64,000 nt of DNA from an uncultured Lachnospiraceae bacterium (GCA_910585895.1 CAJUHY010000005.1:1-64000), one strand, 5' to 3'. Positions 34,993 through 44,295 are shown, numbered from the stretch's first letter. Translations and numbers: made by a program. The notes: generated from the letters alone by a model not told the origin.

Positions 34993-35469
34993 ATTGGAAC
35001 GCTGGATTCCTAATACTTTGTACTTTATAACGCCTGCCTGTGTCTCTATGGATACGGTATCCCCCACCTTGGCTCCTATCAGAGCTCTCCCGACCGGAGA
35101 TTCGTTGGAAATCTTGCCCTGGAGGCTGCTGGCCTCAGTAGAACCTACGATTTTGTATTCTAACTCCTCATCAAACTCACAGTCCAGAATCTTCACCTTG
35201 CAGCCTACATTAATTTTGTCAAGGTCTACTTCATCTTCCACTACAACTTCCGCATTTTTAAGAATTTTCTCAATTTCCTCAATCCTTGCCTCTATATCGC
35301 GCTGCTCGTCCTTGGCAGCATCATACTCCGCATTTTCAGAAAGGTCCCCCTGTTCTCTGGCTTCCTTAATCTTCTGGGAAACTTCCTTTCTTTTTACCAC
35401 CTTAAGATCATGCAATTCCGTCTCTAATTTCTGCAAACCTTCATACGTTAATAAGTTCTTCTTTTCCAT
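34990..35469 (-). CDS. greA: Transcription elongation factor GreA
   Basis: The 159-residue protein has an N-terminal coiled coil (LTYEGLQKLETELHDLKVVK; REQGDLSENAEYDAAKDEQR, with the acidic tip residues that reach the RNA polymerase active site) and a C-terminal FKBP-like domain (VGSTEASSLQGKISNESPVG). It rescues backtracked polymerase by stimulating transcript cleavage. GAAGGTG lies upstream of the ATG. It is in the same run as dusB and lysS, a common order in Firmicutes. Confidence 0.97.
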   Translation of the reverse strand: MEKKNLLTYEGLQKLETELHDLKVVKRKEVSQKIKEAREQGDLSENAEYDAAKDEQRDIEARIEEIEKILKNAEVVVEDEVDLDKINVGCKVKILDCEFDEELEYKIVGSTEASSLQGKISNESPVGRALIGAKVGDTVSIETQAGVIKYKVLGIQRSN

Positions 35470-35554
35470 AATACTACACCTTCCTCAATTACATTGTAAA
35501 CAACTCTTCAGAACCTCACACCTGATTTCTGAACAGCCAACATTTTAAGAAAAC

Positions 35555-36190
35555 CTATAACACTCCTTTAACAATCACAGTATTATACCCGATAGGTATG
35601 GAAATGTCAAGATTACCCATGTTCTCCACCGGGCGCCACTGCCGTTTATAGAGCGGGATATACAGCACTTCTTCTCTGAGCTGCTTCAATGGGCACTCTC
35701 CTTGCTGTTCCATATCCAGCACAACATTGACGTCCGCTGAAAAATCTTCTCCCTTGGGGCACACCTGAACAACCAGACCATCGTCCTCATACATTCTTTG
35801 AATATAGTCTGCAAAATATGCAGGACGATCGGTGACAATCCGCAAAAAATTTAAATCCTCAGAAATCTGCTCTAACAGCGCCTCCACCTGATCCTCGTCC
35901 AACAGTGATTCCGGCGGCGTATCCGTATCTATCAACAATGGACGAAACTCGCGGTAAGATATCTGGTAACGCGCCAGCACCTGCTCCAAAATCATGCGCA
36001 GTTTATGCACATACGGGTTTTCCCGGGGATAATCCTCCTCTTCCTCCAGCTCCTCAAAGCCTGTCCTTGCGGATGCTTTTTTGCGAAAAATCATCCGCAA
36101 AAACAAATGCCACCAATGCTTAAAGCAATTTGTACTTCTTCCACCCTCTGCCGCTCCCATCAGCCACCCCAGCAAATACTGTTTGTTCAA
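35555..36190 (-). CDS. Conserved-looking protein of unknown function in the lysS operon
   Basis: The product is up to 211 residues and not recognised. It starts with a short hydrophobic and aromatic stretch (CFKHWWHLFLRMIFRKK), then an acidic linker (FEELEEEEDYPRENPYVHKL), a helical part (LRMILEQVLARYQISYREFR) and a beta-rich C-terminus ending SIPIGYNTVIVKGVL. No signal peptide is clear. The start is uncertain: TTG at 36190 has no good ribosome binding site; ATG at 36160 (MGAAEGGRST) with a GGGGTGG upstream is an alternative. It lies 85 bases upstream of greA and immediately after a 446-bp foldback structure. The codon pattern looks coding, with no internal stop. Confidence 0.65.
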   Translation of the reverse strand: MNKQYLLGWLMGAAEGGRSTNCFKHWWHLFLRMIFRKKASARTGFEELEEEEDYPRENPYVHKLRMILEQVLARYQISYREFRPLLIDTDTPPESLLDEDQVEALLEQISEDLNFLRIVTDRPAYFADYIQRMYEDDGLVVQVCPKGEDFSADVNVVLDMEQQGECPLKQLREEVLYIPLYKRQWRPVENMGNLDISIPIGYNTVIVKGVL

Positions 36191-36220
36191 TATATGAATC
36201 AGCCTTATGGGTTATGCCAT

Positions 36221-36666
36221 GTAACAGACAGCCTTTAATTTTTCAAATACAGTTTTGAAACTGATATCTGCTCAGAGAAACAAAAATATTTATGGGAAAT
36301 TTTAGTCATTCTAAAAATTTCCCTTTCCTTGCCAACAGCAGCCTAAAACCAGGATTTCTAGTACCTCTAACTCCGGAGAGGGGCTGATAATATTAATTTC
36401 CCCAATTCAAAACTCGCGTTTTCCCACTGATTTATAATATGTCGCCATCAGATATGGTAAAAGCAGTAGAGAAAACGCTCAGACAGTTGACATTGGGGAA
36501 ATACCTTTAGCCCCTCACCCGGAGACAAGAGGTACACAAAATCCCTCAAATGTCTGCCTTTTGGCAAGGCAAGGTAAATTGATGAATGAATATTTTCCCA
36601 TAAATATTTTTATACCTGTGCAGATATCAGTTGTGAAAACTGAGAAAAAATAAAGCTGCCTGTTAC
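36221..36666. repeat. 446-bp near-full-length inverted repeat (foldback structure)
   Basis: The region pairs with itself end to end around a centre near 36446. Matching arm segments, outside to inside, are GTAACAG/CTGTTAC, ACTGATATCTGC/GCAGATATCAGT, AAAATATTTATGGGAAA and its complement, TACCTCTAACTCCGG with CCGGAGACAAGAGGTA, GAGGGGCT/AGCCCCTC, TTTCCCCAAT/ATTGGGGAAA and GCGTTTTC/GAAAACGC. The arms diverge by mismatches and small gaps. The outer right end covers the dusB stop codon. It occupies nearly all of the 470 bases between dusB and the unknown gene, and no protein is encoded convincingly. Confidence 0.8.
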
Positions 36667-37637
36667 TGTGCCATCTCCAATACCTGCATAAATAATTCTT
36701 CCAGCTGCCCATAAGTCTCTATCTCATTAATCCTGCCCCGAAGCTTCGCTGAATTCTTATAGCCGCTGGTATACCATGCTGCATGTTTGCGCATTTCCCG
36801 GATTCCCATGGTCTCTCCTTTAAATGCAGTCTGTGCCCTTGCATGGCGCAGTATCATATCTGCCACCTCCCGCATATCAGGTTTGGGCAATTCCTTTCCC
36901 GTATGCAGATAATGCAGAATCTGGCGGAAAATCCAGGGATTGCCCTGAGCTCCTCTGCCAATCATGAATCCATCACAATTGGTCTGCTCTTTCATGGCTT
37001 TTACATCCTCTGCCGTTAAAATATCACCGTTGCCGATAACCGGAATAGAGACCGCTTCTTTGACCTGGCGAATAATATCCCAGTCAGCCTTGCCGGAGTA
37101 ATACTGCTCCCTGGTGCGCCCATGGACCGCCACCGCAGACGCCCCTGCTTCCTCTGCAATTCTGGCAATCTCCACCGCATTGACATGCTCATCATCAAAA
37201 CCTTTGCGGATTTTAACGGTCACCGGTTTATGAATTGCTTTTACTATTTCAGATACAATCTCAAACACCAGTCGCGGCTGCTTCATCAGCGCAGAGCCTT
37301 CCCCATTGTTGACCACCTTAGGCACCGGACAGCCCATATTGATATCCAATATATCAAAAGGACGCTCCTCAATGCGCTTTGCCATCTCGCTCATGATGCG
37401 CGCATCTGCCCCAAACAGCTGCAGGGAGACCGGACGTTCCCCGGGCGTTGTTGTCAGCAGGATTTCTGTATTCTTATTGCGATAGTAAATCCCCTTAGCG
37501 CTGACCATCTCCATACAGAGAAGCCCTGCTCCCTGTTCTCTGCACAGCACACGAAATGGCAGGTCACAAACCCCTGCCATCGGCGCCAAAATTAAATTAT
37601 TGTCAAGAATTACATTTCCTATTCTAAGTGTTTCCAT
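36663..37637 (-). CDS. dusB: tRNA-dihydrouridine synthase B
   Basis: The 324-residue FMN-dependent enzyme reduces uridine to dihydrouridine in tRNA. Motifs: [15 protein letters not shown] (FMN site), [16 protein letters not shown] with the catalytic Cys, [40 protein letters not shown] and [16 protein letters not shown]; the C-terminal helical domain carries [26 protein letters not shown] lies 13 bases upstream of the ATG, and a MITE is inserted immediately before that ribosome binding site (from 37658), so any operon message from coaX runs through the element. Confidence 0.96.
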   Translation of the reverse strand: METLRIGNVILDNNLILAPMAGVCDLPFRVLCREQGAGLLCMEMVSAKGIYYRNKNTEILLTTTPGERPVSLQLFGADARIMSEMAKRIEERPFDILDINMGCPVPKVVNNGEGSALMKQPRLVFEIVSEIVKAIHKPVTVKIRKGFDDEHVNAVEIARIAEEAGASAVAVHGRTREQYYSGKADWDIIRQVKEAVSIPVIGNGDILTAEDVKAMKEQTNCDGFMIGRGAQGNPWIFRQILHYLHTGKELPKPDMREVADMILRHARAQTAFKGETMGIREMRKHAAWYTSGYKNSAKLRGRINEIETYGQLEELFMQVLEMAQ

Positions 37638-37657
37638 CTGCCTGTCTTTCCTATATG

Positions 37658-37892
37658 GATTAGAGTGTCAAAAGGTAATTTTTAATATCCACTGGCAATT
37701 TGTACAAATAAGTTCAAACGCTGCTCCGCATGTTACAGCCAGTAGAATTTCTAAGCATTCCGCAAACAAATATGTATACTTTCGCAACCGGCTTATATTC
37801 GCCATCCATGGCTCAAATAAGCCTTTCTTTTTGTACCCATTTGTGCAAATCGCCAGTATCATATTTATTTCCAATCTCTTGACACCCTAATC
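37658..37892. mobile_element. MITE, copy 2 (235 bp), flanked by a different 7-bp duplication
   Basis: The left end GATTAGAGTGTCAAAA (37658-37673) and right end complementary to GATTAGGGTGTCAAG (to 37892) match the termini of copy 1 with one or two changes. The flanks are CTATATG at 37651-37657 and 37893-37899. The interior is close to 95 percent identical to copy 1 but lacks about 75 bases. The minus-strand frame (37668-37874, 68 codons) stays open across the deletion and continues through the left end. Confidence 0.88.
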
Positions 37893-37926
37893 CTATATGT
37901 TAATTCCTTTCTGGCCATATCGACAT

Positions 37927-38703
37927 TTATTTCTGCCGGTTCTGTTTATTGTAAATCAGCCGCAACCCCTGTAAAGTCAGCGTTGGGTCATAAATATCTA
38001 TGGCATCTGTCTCGCTGGCAATTATCGTTCCCAGACCGCCGGTCGCCACCACCTTCAGATTTTCATAACCAGTCTCCTTCTTGGTTTGCCTGACAATATA
38101 TTCGGTTTGTCCAATCTGCCCATACACAAGTCCCGCCTGCATACTGCTGATGGTCTCCTTCGCCAAAATGCTGTTTGGCTTACGAATCTCAATTTCCGGC
38201 AGCTTCGCCGCCTCCTCCCACAAGGCTTTTGCCGAGGTTCGAATTCCCGGCGCTGTCACACCAGACACAAACGCCCCGGTCTCGTCCACCAAATCGTAAG
38301 TCGTCCCGGTTCCAAAATCAATGACAAACACCGGTCCCCCATACAGCTCATAAGCTGCCGCCGCATCCACAATGCGGTCTGCACCAATCTGTCTGGGATT
38401 TTCCGTGGCAATGCGGATACCGGTCTTAATGCCAGGCTCTACCACCACCGGATGGATGCCAAAATATTTGATAAATGCACTTAACAGCGAATGCATCACG
38501 TTCGGCACTACCGAAGCGATTATCACATCTTTGATGCTCTCATAAGAAATTCCATTGTGCGCCAGCAAATCACGCACCGTCACCCCGTATTCATCTGAGG
38601 TCCGCTGCAGCTTCGTTGTCATACGGAAGGTTGCCTCCAGTTCCTCCCCGGCAAAAATCCCAAATGTAAAATTCGTATTTCCTACATCCACAACCAATAA
38701 CAT
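37927..38703 (-). CDS. coaX: Type III pantothenate kinase
   Basis: The 258-residue protein phosphorylates pantothenate, the first step of CoA synthesis; CoaX enzymes are insensitive to CoA feedback. It has the ASKHA phosphate motif [37 protein letters not shown] with the catalytic Asp, and [22 protein letters not shown] lies 8 bases before ATG 38703, and the preceding gene ends 3 bases upstream, so they are co-translated. It follows birA, as in many Clostridia. Confidence 0.96.
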   Translation of the reverse strand: MLLVVDVGNTNFTFGIFAGEELEATFRMTTKLQRTSDEYGVTVRDLLAHNGISYESIKDVIIASVVPNVMHSLLSAFIKYFGIHPVVVEPGIKTGIRIATENPRQIGADRIVDAAAAYELYGGPVFVIDFGTGTTYDLVDETGAFVSGVTAPGIRTSAKALWEEAAKLPEIEIRKPNSILAKETISSMQAGLVYGQIGQTEYIVRQTKKETGYENLKVVATGGLGTIIASETDAIDIYDPTLTLQGLRLIYNKQNRQK

Positions 38704-38706
38704 GTT

Positions 38707-39057
38707 TTAATCCTCCAAATCTTCCTCACTCAACTCTTCCCCCAGGAAAAAAATCTTGTAATACATTTCCAGGGAACCGAACAAATCCTCTTTGGTCCTC
38801 TGCAGCTGCTTGATTTTCAGTACGCTTCCAATATCATCGTACAACAAGTCTCCCTCGTCGCAGGCTGCCTGAAACTGCAGGCTTCCCTCGTCATCAAAGA
38901 CCAGCGTCAGCGTACCGCCAATGTCCTCTGTATAGAGCACACACATGATTTTCAGTTCATCTTTAATCCCCTGAGGAAGCTCACGAAAGTCTTCATTCAA
39001 ATAATATTTCCTCGTGTATGCGCTGGAGCCGCACAGCACAGTCCCGCCATCAACCAT
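38707..39057 (-). CDS. Small conserved protein between birA and coaX (DUF6145-like)
   Basis: The 116-residue soluble protein includes VLCGSSAYTRKYYLNEDFRE, then ELKIMCVLYTEDIGGTLTLV and KIKQLQRTKEDLFGSLEMYY. It resembles the Lachnospiraceae family I remember as DUF6145, whose function is unknown. It is acidic, with no membrane segment or signal. GAAGGGAG precedes ATG 39057. Placement between birA and coaX suggests a link to cofactor metabolism, but this is context only. Confidence 0.75.
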   Translation of the reverse strand: MVDGGTVLCGSSAYTRKYYLNEDFRELPQGIKDELKIMCVLYTEDIGGTLTLVFDDEGSLQFQAACDEGDLLYDDIGSVLKIKQLQRTKEDLFGSLEMYYKIFFLGEELSEEDLED

Positions 39058-39123
39058 TGCAATCTCCCTTCTGAAACAACGATTTCCTTCTCCTGCTCTC
39101 TGGCAATTTTCCTTCTGAAATCG

Positions 39124-40128
39124 TTACACATACCCATAGATTCCCCGCACAGACACCTCGCCGGAGGAAACTTCAGATACTTCTTTGCCCCTGTCAACGA
39201 GAAGCTGACCTTTGTTATCAATGCCCAATGCCGTACCTTCATACTCTCCCAGAGGGTCCAGTACACGCACGCCTCTGCCAATATTTGCCAGCATCGAATT
39301 ATACTCTTCCTGCAATGCCGATAAATCCTGTGTCTGCAGATACGTTTCGTAATACTGCTCGAAATAGAAAAGCGCCGCTGCCAAAAGTTCCGCCCTTGAT
39401 ATCTGCACATTCCGTCCTGCTTCCTGCAATTCCAGCTTCAGAGAAGTGGCCGTCTTGGCAATTTCCTGTGGAAAATCAGCCTGATGGACATTAATACCCG
39501 TACCTACCACGATATGGTTTACATAATCTACCTGCGCGCTCATCTCCGTGAGGATTCCTACCAGCTTCTTGCCATTAAGCACAACATCATTAGGCCATTT
39601 AATCTGCGGCCGCAGCCCCGTGACCTGCGCAATGCCTTTTACCGTTGCCATTCCTTTCACCAGCGTCAGCATAGAAGCATTGCCTGGCTCTATCTGCGGC
39701 TTTAATAAAATAGAAAAAAACAACCCCGTCCCTCTGGGAGAACTCCAGAACCTGCCCCGGCGTCCTTTGCCGGCTGTCTGCTCCTCCGCCACCACCACGG
39801 TCCCATGCCAATCCGCGCAGCCGCTTTCCTCAGCTATCCGCTTTGCAGCTGTATTCGTGGAGTCGACTTCCTCAAAATAACGAATATTTTGCCCCAGCCA
39901 TTTCGTGTGCAGCTGGCTGGCAATCTCACTCTGCGACAAAATGTCCGGCACTGCCAACAGACGATAGCCCCTGTTTCTGACAGCCTCAATCTCATATCCA
40001 GCTTCCTGCAGCTGCTTTATCGCCTTCCACACCGCCGTGCGGGAGACGCCAAACTGCTCACAAAGCTGCTGACCGGAAATATAAACTTCTGAATCCTGAC
40101 GCAAAGCCTGTAAAATCTTTGTCTTCAT
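39124..40128 (-). CDS. birA: Biotin--protein ligase with N-terminal HTH (BirA)
   Basis: The 334-residue protein has an N-terminal winged helix (LRQDSEVYISGQQLCEQFGV then SRTAVWKAIKQLQEAGYEIE), a catalytic domain with the biotinyl-AMP loop AGKGRRGRFWSSPRGTGLFF and IKWPNDVVLNGKKLVGIL, and a C-terminal SH3-like domain (YEGTALGIDNKGQLLVD). It attaches biotin to carboxylase carrier proteins and, having an HTH, can repress biotin genes. It starts 9 bases after argF; the GGGAG box overlaps the argF stop. Confidence 0.96.
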   Translation of the reverse strand: MKTKILQALRQDSEVYISGQQLCEQFGVSRTAVWKAIKQLQEAGYEIEAVRNRGYRLLAVPDILSQSEIASQLHTKWLGQNIRYFEEVDSTNTAAKRIAEESGCADWHGTVVVAEEQTAGKGRRGRFWSSPRGTGLFFSILLKPQIEPGNASMLTLVKGMATVKGIAQVTGLRPQIKWPNDVVLNGKKLVGILTEMSAQVDYVNHIVVGTGINVHQADFPQEIAKTATSLKLELQEAGRNVQISRAELLAAALFYFEQYYETYLQTQDLSALQEEYNSMLANIGRGVRVLDPLGEYEGTALGIDNKGQLLVDRGKEVSEVSSGEVSVRGIYGYV

Positions 40129-40137
40129 CCCTGCTCC

Positions 40138-41124
40138 CTACCTAAGCGTTGCATACATGACCGCCTTAATACTGTGCATTCTGTTCTCCGCTTCATCAAA
40201 CACCACAGACTGGCTGCCCTCAAACACTTCATCTGTAACTTCCATCTCTGATAAGCCAAATTTCTCATGTATTTGTTTGCCGATTGTCGTCTCCAAATCA
40301 TGGAATGCCGGCAGGCAATGCATGAAGATTGCCGACTCTTTAGCATTAGCCATCACATTTTGATTGACCTGATACGGCAGCAGCTCCTTGATACGTTCTG
40401 CCCACACCTCGTCCGATTCGCCCATGGACACCCACACATCCGTGTAAATTACGTCTGCATCCTTAGTGCCGGCAGACACATCCTCGGTCAATGTAATCGT
40501 TGCTCCAGTCTCTTTCGCCACATTTTTGCAGTAATCCACCAGTTCATCCTCCGGGAAAAATGCTTTGCTGGTACAAGCCACAAAATCCATGCCTAATTTC
40601 GCACAGGCAACCATCAGGGAATTTCCCATATTATACCGGGCATCCCCCATGTATACAAATTTTACCCCTCGAAGATGTCCCAATTTCTCCTTTACAGTCA
40701 GCATATCAGCTATCATCTGCGTAGGATGAAATTCATTTGTCAGCCCATTCCACACCGGAACCCCCGCATAAGCGGCAAGCTCTTCCACGATTTTCTGCCC
40801 ATAACCCCGGTACTCAATGCCATCATACATTCTGCCCAGTACCCGCGCCGTGTCGCGGATGCTCTCCTTTTTGCCAATCTGGGATCCTGAAGGGTCAAGA
40901 TATGTAACATGCATTCCCAAATCATGCGCTGCCACCTCAAAGGAACAGCGGGTGCGGGTGCTTGTCTTTTCAAAAATCAACGCTATATTTTTTCCTTTCA
41001 ATTCATCATGCGCAATCCCCTGTTTCTTCTTGTGCTTTAACTCCGCCGAAAGGTCAATCAGGTACTCTATCTCCTCCGGCGTAAAATCCTTTAATGTCAA
41101 AAAATTTCTTCCATGTAAATTCAT
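40138..41124 (-). CDS. argF: Ornithine carbamoyltransferase
   Basis: The 328-residue enzyme makes citrulline from ornithine and carbamoyl phosphate. The carbamoyl phosphate site STRTR is at residues 55-59, [11 protein letters not shown] follows in the middle, and the ornithine-binding [10 protein letters not shown] lies near the C-terminus. It could serve arginine synthesis or, as argF/arcB, catabolism. No arcA or arcC is adjacent, so the biosynthetic role is preferred. It heads the birA-coaX run. GGGAGG precedes the ATG at 41124. Confidence 0.96.
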   Translation of the reverse strand: MNLHGRNFLTLKDFTPEEIEYLIDLSAELKHKKKQGIAHDELKGKNIALIFEKTSTRTRCSFEVAAHDLGMHVTYLDPSGSQIGKKESIRDTARVLGRMYDGIEYRGYGQKIVEELAAYAGVPVWNGLTNEFHPTQMIADMLTVKEKLGHLRGVKFVYMGDARYNMGNSLMVACAKLGMDFVACTSKAFFPEDELVDYCKNVAKETGATITLTEDVSAGTKDADVIYTDVWVSMGESDEVWAERIKELLPYQVNQNVMANAKESAIFMHCLPAFHDLETTIGKQIHEKFGLSEMEVTDEVFEGSQSVVFDEAENRMHSIKAVMYATLR

Positions 41125-41167
41125 GCTTTCCTCCCTATTTAAACCCGCCTGTTTCCTGAAAACCTGA

Positions 41168-41196
41168 ACGGACTGTCATATCCCTGGACAGTCCGT
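41168..41196 (-). terminator. Hairpin after the SPFH/NfeD gene pair
   Basis: ACGGACTGTC/GACAGTCCGT is a perfect 10-bp stem with a 9-base loop, in the gap between the SPFH gene stop and the argF start. The T-tract on the minus strand is weak (CAGGTTTTC), so termination is likely but not certain. Confidence 0.6.
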
Positions 41197-41242
41197 TGCT
41201 GTTCATCCTGAAACACATTCGTATTTAGTGATGTTATTTATC

Positions 41243-42178
41243 TTACAATTCCTTGGCAACTTCCGCGATACTCTTGGTCAAACCTGCCACTCCCTGAATA
41301 TCGGAAGGGATGATAATCTTGGTAGCCTGACCGTCAGCCGCCTTGGCAAATGCCTCCAGGCTCTTCAACTGCAATACTGCGTGGTCGGGCGCTGCTTCCT
41401 TCAGGAAACGCAGACCATCCGCATTTGCCTGTTGGATACGCAGGATTGCCTCTGCCTGGCCTTCTGCCTCACGCATAGTTGCTTCCTTCTTTGCCTCAGC
41501 ACGCAAAATTGCGGCCTGTTTCTCTGCCTCCGCATCCAGGATAGCAGATTCTTTCTTACCCTGTGCAACCAGGACCGTCGCTGTCTTCTCACCCTCTGCC
41601 TGTGTCACCGCTGCACGGCGTTCACGCTCTGCTTTGGCCTGTTTCTCCATGGCATCCTGAATCTGCTGAGGCGGAATGATGTTCTTCAACTCCACACGGT
41701 TGACCTTGATTCCCCAGGGGTCGGTTGCCACGTCCAGAGAAGCTCGCATCTTCGTATTAATCAATTCCCTTGACGTCAATGTCTCGTCTAATTCCAAATC
41801 GCCGATAATGTTACGCAGTGTTGTCGCCGTCAGATTCTCAATTGCCATAATCGGGCGTTCCACACCGTATGCAAACAATTTGGGGTCTGTAATCTGAAAA
41901 TATACCACAGTATCGATGCGCATGGTTACGTTATCTTTGGTGATTACCGGCTGCGGCGCAAAATCAACTACCTGTTCCTTTAAGATGACACGCTTTGCCA
42001 CCCGGTCAAGAAACGGCACTTTGAAATGAAGCCCTACGCCCCAGGTCCCCTGATAAGCGCCCAGACGCTCAATCACAAGCGCATGTGCCTGCGGCACAAT
42101 CTTAATACAGGATGCCAACAGTATCAATACCAGAACGATAAATGCGATTACAACTAAAAATTCTATTCCTCCTGTCAT
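41243..42178 (-). CDS. SPFH/stomatin-like membrane protein (QmcA-type)
   Basis: The product is 311 residues. An N-terminal transmembrane segment (FLVVIAFIVLVLILLASCI) is followed by an SPFH/band 7 domain (VPQAHALVIERLGAYQGTWG; LRNIIGDLELDETLTSRELI) and a long Ala/Glu-rich coiled coil (about 185-250) before a conserved C-terminus. These proteins oligomerise into membrane microdomain scaffolds and often partner proteases. The start ATG 42178 has GGAGG 9 bases upstream; the frame opens at an ATG that is itself part of that box. It forms an operon with the NfeD gene, the usual pairing. Confidence 0.94.
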   Translation of the reverse strand: MTGGIEFLVVIAFIVLVLILLASCIKIVPQAHALVIERLGAYQGTWGVGLHFKVPFLDRVAKRVILKEQVVDFAPQPVITKDNVTMRIDTVVYFQITDPKLFAYGVERPIMAIENLTATTLRNIIGDLELDETLTSRELINTKMRASLDVATDPWGIKVNRVELKNIIPPQQIQDAMEKQAKAERERRAAVTQAEGEKTATVLVAQGKKESAILDAEAEKQAAILRAEAKKEATMREAEGQAEAILRIQQANADGLRFLKEAAPDHAVLQLKSLEAFAKAADGQATKIIIPSDIQGVAGLTKSIAEVAKEL

Positions 42179-42201
42179 ATGTCTTTCCTCCATTTATAAA
42201 A

Positions 42202-42633
42202 TTATTGTACAGTTTCCTTTACCAACAGCTTGACGCCGCTAATCTCCATTATCTCAACAGTCGCGCCTTGCGGAATAATTTTCTCTTCATAAGCGCGCGC
42301 CGTCCATTCCTGCCCATTGACGCTGACCATTCCCTGAGCATTGAGGTTGTCAATTTCCAGCTTTACCACAGCCCTCTTGCCAATGAGGCTCTCTGCATTG
42401 GTGCTCTCCCTGTCTTTGTTGAGGAATTTCACCGCCAAAGGCCTTGTCAATGCCAATAAACCAACCGACACCACTATAAACAGCACAATCTGTACGATAA
42501 GATTAGCTCCCAGCAAGCTTGCGACAAAGGCAGCCAATGCACCTCCGGCAAACCAGATTGTCGTCAGCCCTAATGTAATAATTTCAATAACTGCCATGAC
42601 AACGACTATAAATAACCAGATAACACCTTCCAT
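42202..42633 (-). CDS. NfeD family membrane protein
   Basis: The 143-residue protein has two or three N-terminal hydrophobic segments (GVIWLFIVVVMAVIEIITLG; IVQIVLFIVVSVGLLAL) and a C-terminal OB fold (ESLIGKRAVVKLEIDNLNAQ; VSVNGQEWTARAYEE; VEIMEISGVKLLV). It lacks the ClpP-like protease domain of long NfeD proteins, so it is the short form, which partners stomatin proteins. AGGAGG lies 7 bases upstream of ATG 42633. It is first in a two-gene operon. Confidence 0.94.
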   Translation of the reverse strand: MEGVIWLFIVVVMAVIEIITLGLTTIWFAGGALAAFVASLLGANLIVQIVLFIVVSVGLLALTRPLAVKFLNKDRESTNAESLIGKRAVVKLEIDNLNAQGMVSVNGQEWTARAYEEKIIPQGATVEIMEISGVKLLVKETVQ

Positions 42634-42655
42634 AAACAATCGCCTCCTCGTTGTT

Positions 42656-42684
42656 ATATTACTATACTTTCCAGAGGAATACAA
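42656..42684 (-). promoter_or_regulatory. Sigma-A promoter of the NfeD-SPFH operon
   Basis: On the minus strand TTGTAT (42679-42684) and TAATAT (42656-42661) are 17 bases apart, directly upstream of the nfeD ribosome binding site. Confidence 0.55.
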
Positions 42685-42697
42685 TATTATAATGATT

Positions 42698-42737
42698 TTA
42701 AAAAGCCAGACCTCTGATACATAAAGGTCTGGCTTTT
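42698..42737 (-). terminator. Rho-independent terminator of the wall hydrolase gene
   Basis: AAAGCCAGACCT pairs with AGGTCTGGCTTT (42702-42737), followed on the minus strand by TTTTTAAAA. It lies 22 bases after the stop codon. Confidence 0.85.
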
Positions 42738-42758
42738 ATTATTATATTTCATCCTATT

Positions 42759-44180
42759 TTAGAAAAATACATGGTTGCCGATGACAATTCCTGGAATACC
42801 GGAAGATACGCTTCGGAAACTTGTTGCACCGCCAACATTGTCAGCGCCGCCAATTGCCTGCTGCGCAGCCTGTAAGCAGCTTCCGCTTACGCCGCTTGCC
42901 AGTACGCCTGCCATTGTTCCATTCAAGGCCGGAGTAAACTGACCGCTCTGGTAAATGACACCAGAAATGCTGCCAGCATATCCTGCGCGAAGACGGTTCA
43001 TTACAACTGCACCTACTGCAAGCTGTCCCTCATAGCTCTCACTTCCAGCCTCACACTGAATCAATGCTCCTAACAAAGTAACATCATCGTAAGATGCGGC
43101 AACTGCTGCTCTCTGTGTGGTTCCGCCACCCTGGCTGCTCTTACTCTGCGCTGCTTCCTTCGCTTTACGCTCTGCCTCTGCAGCTTCAATAGCTGCGCGC
43201 TCTTCCTCAACAGAAATTGCTTTGCCAAGTTCCAATTCTACCTTTACATAATCTGCACTAACATAACCGGTCGTATCATCAACTTTAACGCAGACCCAGC
43301 CATCTACTGCCTCTGCTTCTTTGTCAACTTTAATCTTGCCGCCCTCCTCAAGGACATCAAGGATTGTTACACCCTCCTCAGAAGATGCTGTCTCTCTCAC
43401 GCGGACACCGCCGGTTACGGCTGTCGCATAAGTGGTTCCAAGCTCATTTGCAAGCGTTTCCGCTTCTTTGCCTGTCACACAGAATTCATTTTTTACATAT
43501 CCCTCAACGCTGCCAGACTTAATTTTAGTCCATTCAGCTCCGCTCTCAATAATTTCTGCAGCTGCTCCTTTGGGGAGTTTGCCCGCTGGCTCTGCCTCTT
43601 CAGAAGCGTCTGTACGAACATTCAGATATTCCTCCACCTGAGGCATTAACTTTGTATCCCAGGGAGAAACCTCTTCTTTTTTACTCTCTTCTGCAGTTTC
43701 TTTATTATCTTCCGGCCTCTTATCTGTTTCTTCTTTGCCAGTCTCTTCCTTAACAGCCTCAGCTGAATTCTCTTCCTCAACTGCCTGTCCTTGTGCCGGT
43801 TCTTGTACTGATTCTTTCTGCGCAGCTTCTGCGGTTGTTTCTTCTATTGCCTCTGCTAAGAGATTTGCTGCCTGCGGCTGATTCTCTTGCGCCGTCTCTT
43901 TCTGACTATATTGCTGCAGCTGTCCTGCCTTCTCTTCCTGAGCGGAAACAAGCGGCTGTTTCTCATCTGAAGCTGCTGCCACCAGATTACTCTCTCTCTT
44001 TACTTTCGTTGCTGTCTCATTTGCAAAATACTTTCTTGCTGCCTCTGCTGTCAATTCTACTTTCCGGCTATCTAAATCCGCCTCCGTTGACACACCAGTC
44101 ACAGGCACTGCTGTTAATGCCAGAACCAAAGAAAATGCTGCAACAACTCCGCTTTCCATAACCTTCTTATCGAATTTCAT
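42759..44180 (-). CDS. Secreted SH3-domain cell wall hydrolase (SleB/Hydrolase_2 family)
   Basis: The product is 473 residues from ATG 44180 (AGGAGG 6 bases upstream; the longer open frame has no such box). It has an N-terminal export signal (SGVVAAFSLVLALTAVPVTG), a long Glu/Ala/Gln-rich spacer (about 60-185), two bacterial SH3 domains (EYLNVRTDASEEAEPAGKLP; GGVRVRETASSEEGVTIL) and a C-terminal SleB-like hydrolase (DDVTLLGALIQCEAGSESYE, with the catalytic Glu, then GQLAVGAVVMNRLRAG). It should be a lytic transglycosylase or amidase active on peptidoglycan, working in envelope remodelling or germination. Confidence 0.92.
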   Translation of the reverse strand: MKFDKKVMESGVVAAFSLVLALTAVPVTGVSTEADLDSRKVELTAEAARKYFANETATKVKRESNLVAAASDEKQPLVSAQEEKAGQLQQYSQKETAQENQPQAANLLAEAIEETTAEAAQKESVQEPAQGQAVEEENSAEAVKEETGKEETDKRPEDNKETAEESKKEEVSPWDTKLMPQVEEYLNVRTDASEEAEPAGKLPKGAAAEIIESGAEWTKIKSGSVEGYVKNEFCVTGKEAETLANELGTTYATAVTGGVRVRETASSEEGVTILDVLEEGGKIKVDKEAEAVDGWVCVKVDDTTGYVSADYVKVELELGKAISVEEERAAIEAAEAERKAKEAAQSKSSQGGGTTQRAAVAASYDDVTLLGALIQCEAGSESYEGQLAVGAVVMNRLRAGYAGSISGVIYQSGQFTPALNGTMAGVLASGVSGSCLQAAQQAIGGADNVGGATSFRSVSSGIPGIVIGNHVFF

Positions 44181-44266
44181 TTTGACCTCCTGAAAGATAA
44201 AACAACATGTTAAAACTTTATATGTTATTTTATTCAATTTTGTTAAAAATATTACAAACTTGTTAC

Positions 44267-44295
44267 ACTATAGCAAAGAATTTGTAAATTGTCAA
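44267..44295 (-). promoter_or_regulatory. Sigma-A promoter of the wall hydrolase gene
   Basis: On the minus strand TTGACA (44290-44295) and TATAGT (44267-44272) are separated by 17 bases, giving a leader of about 80 nt. Confidence 0.8.
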
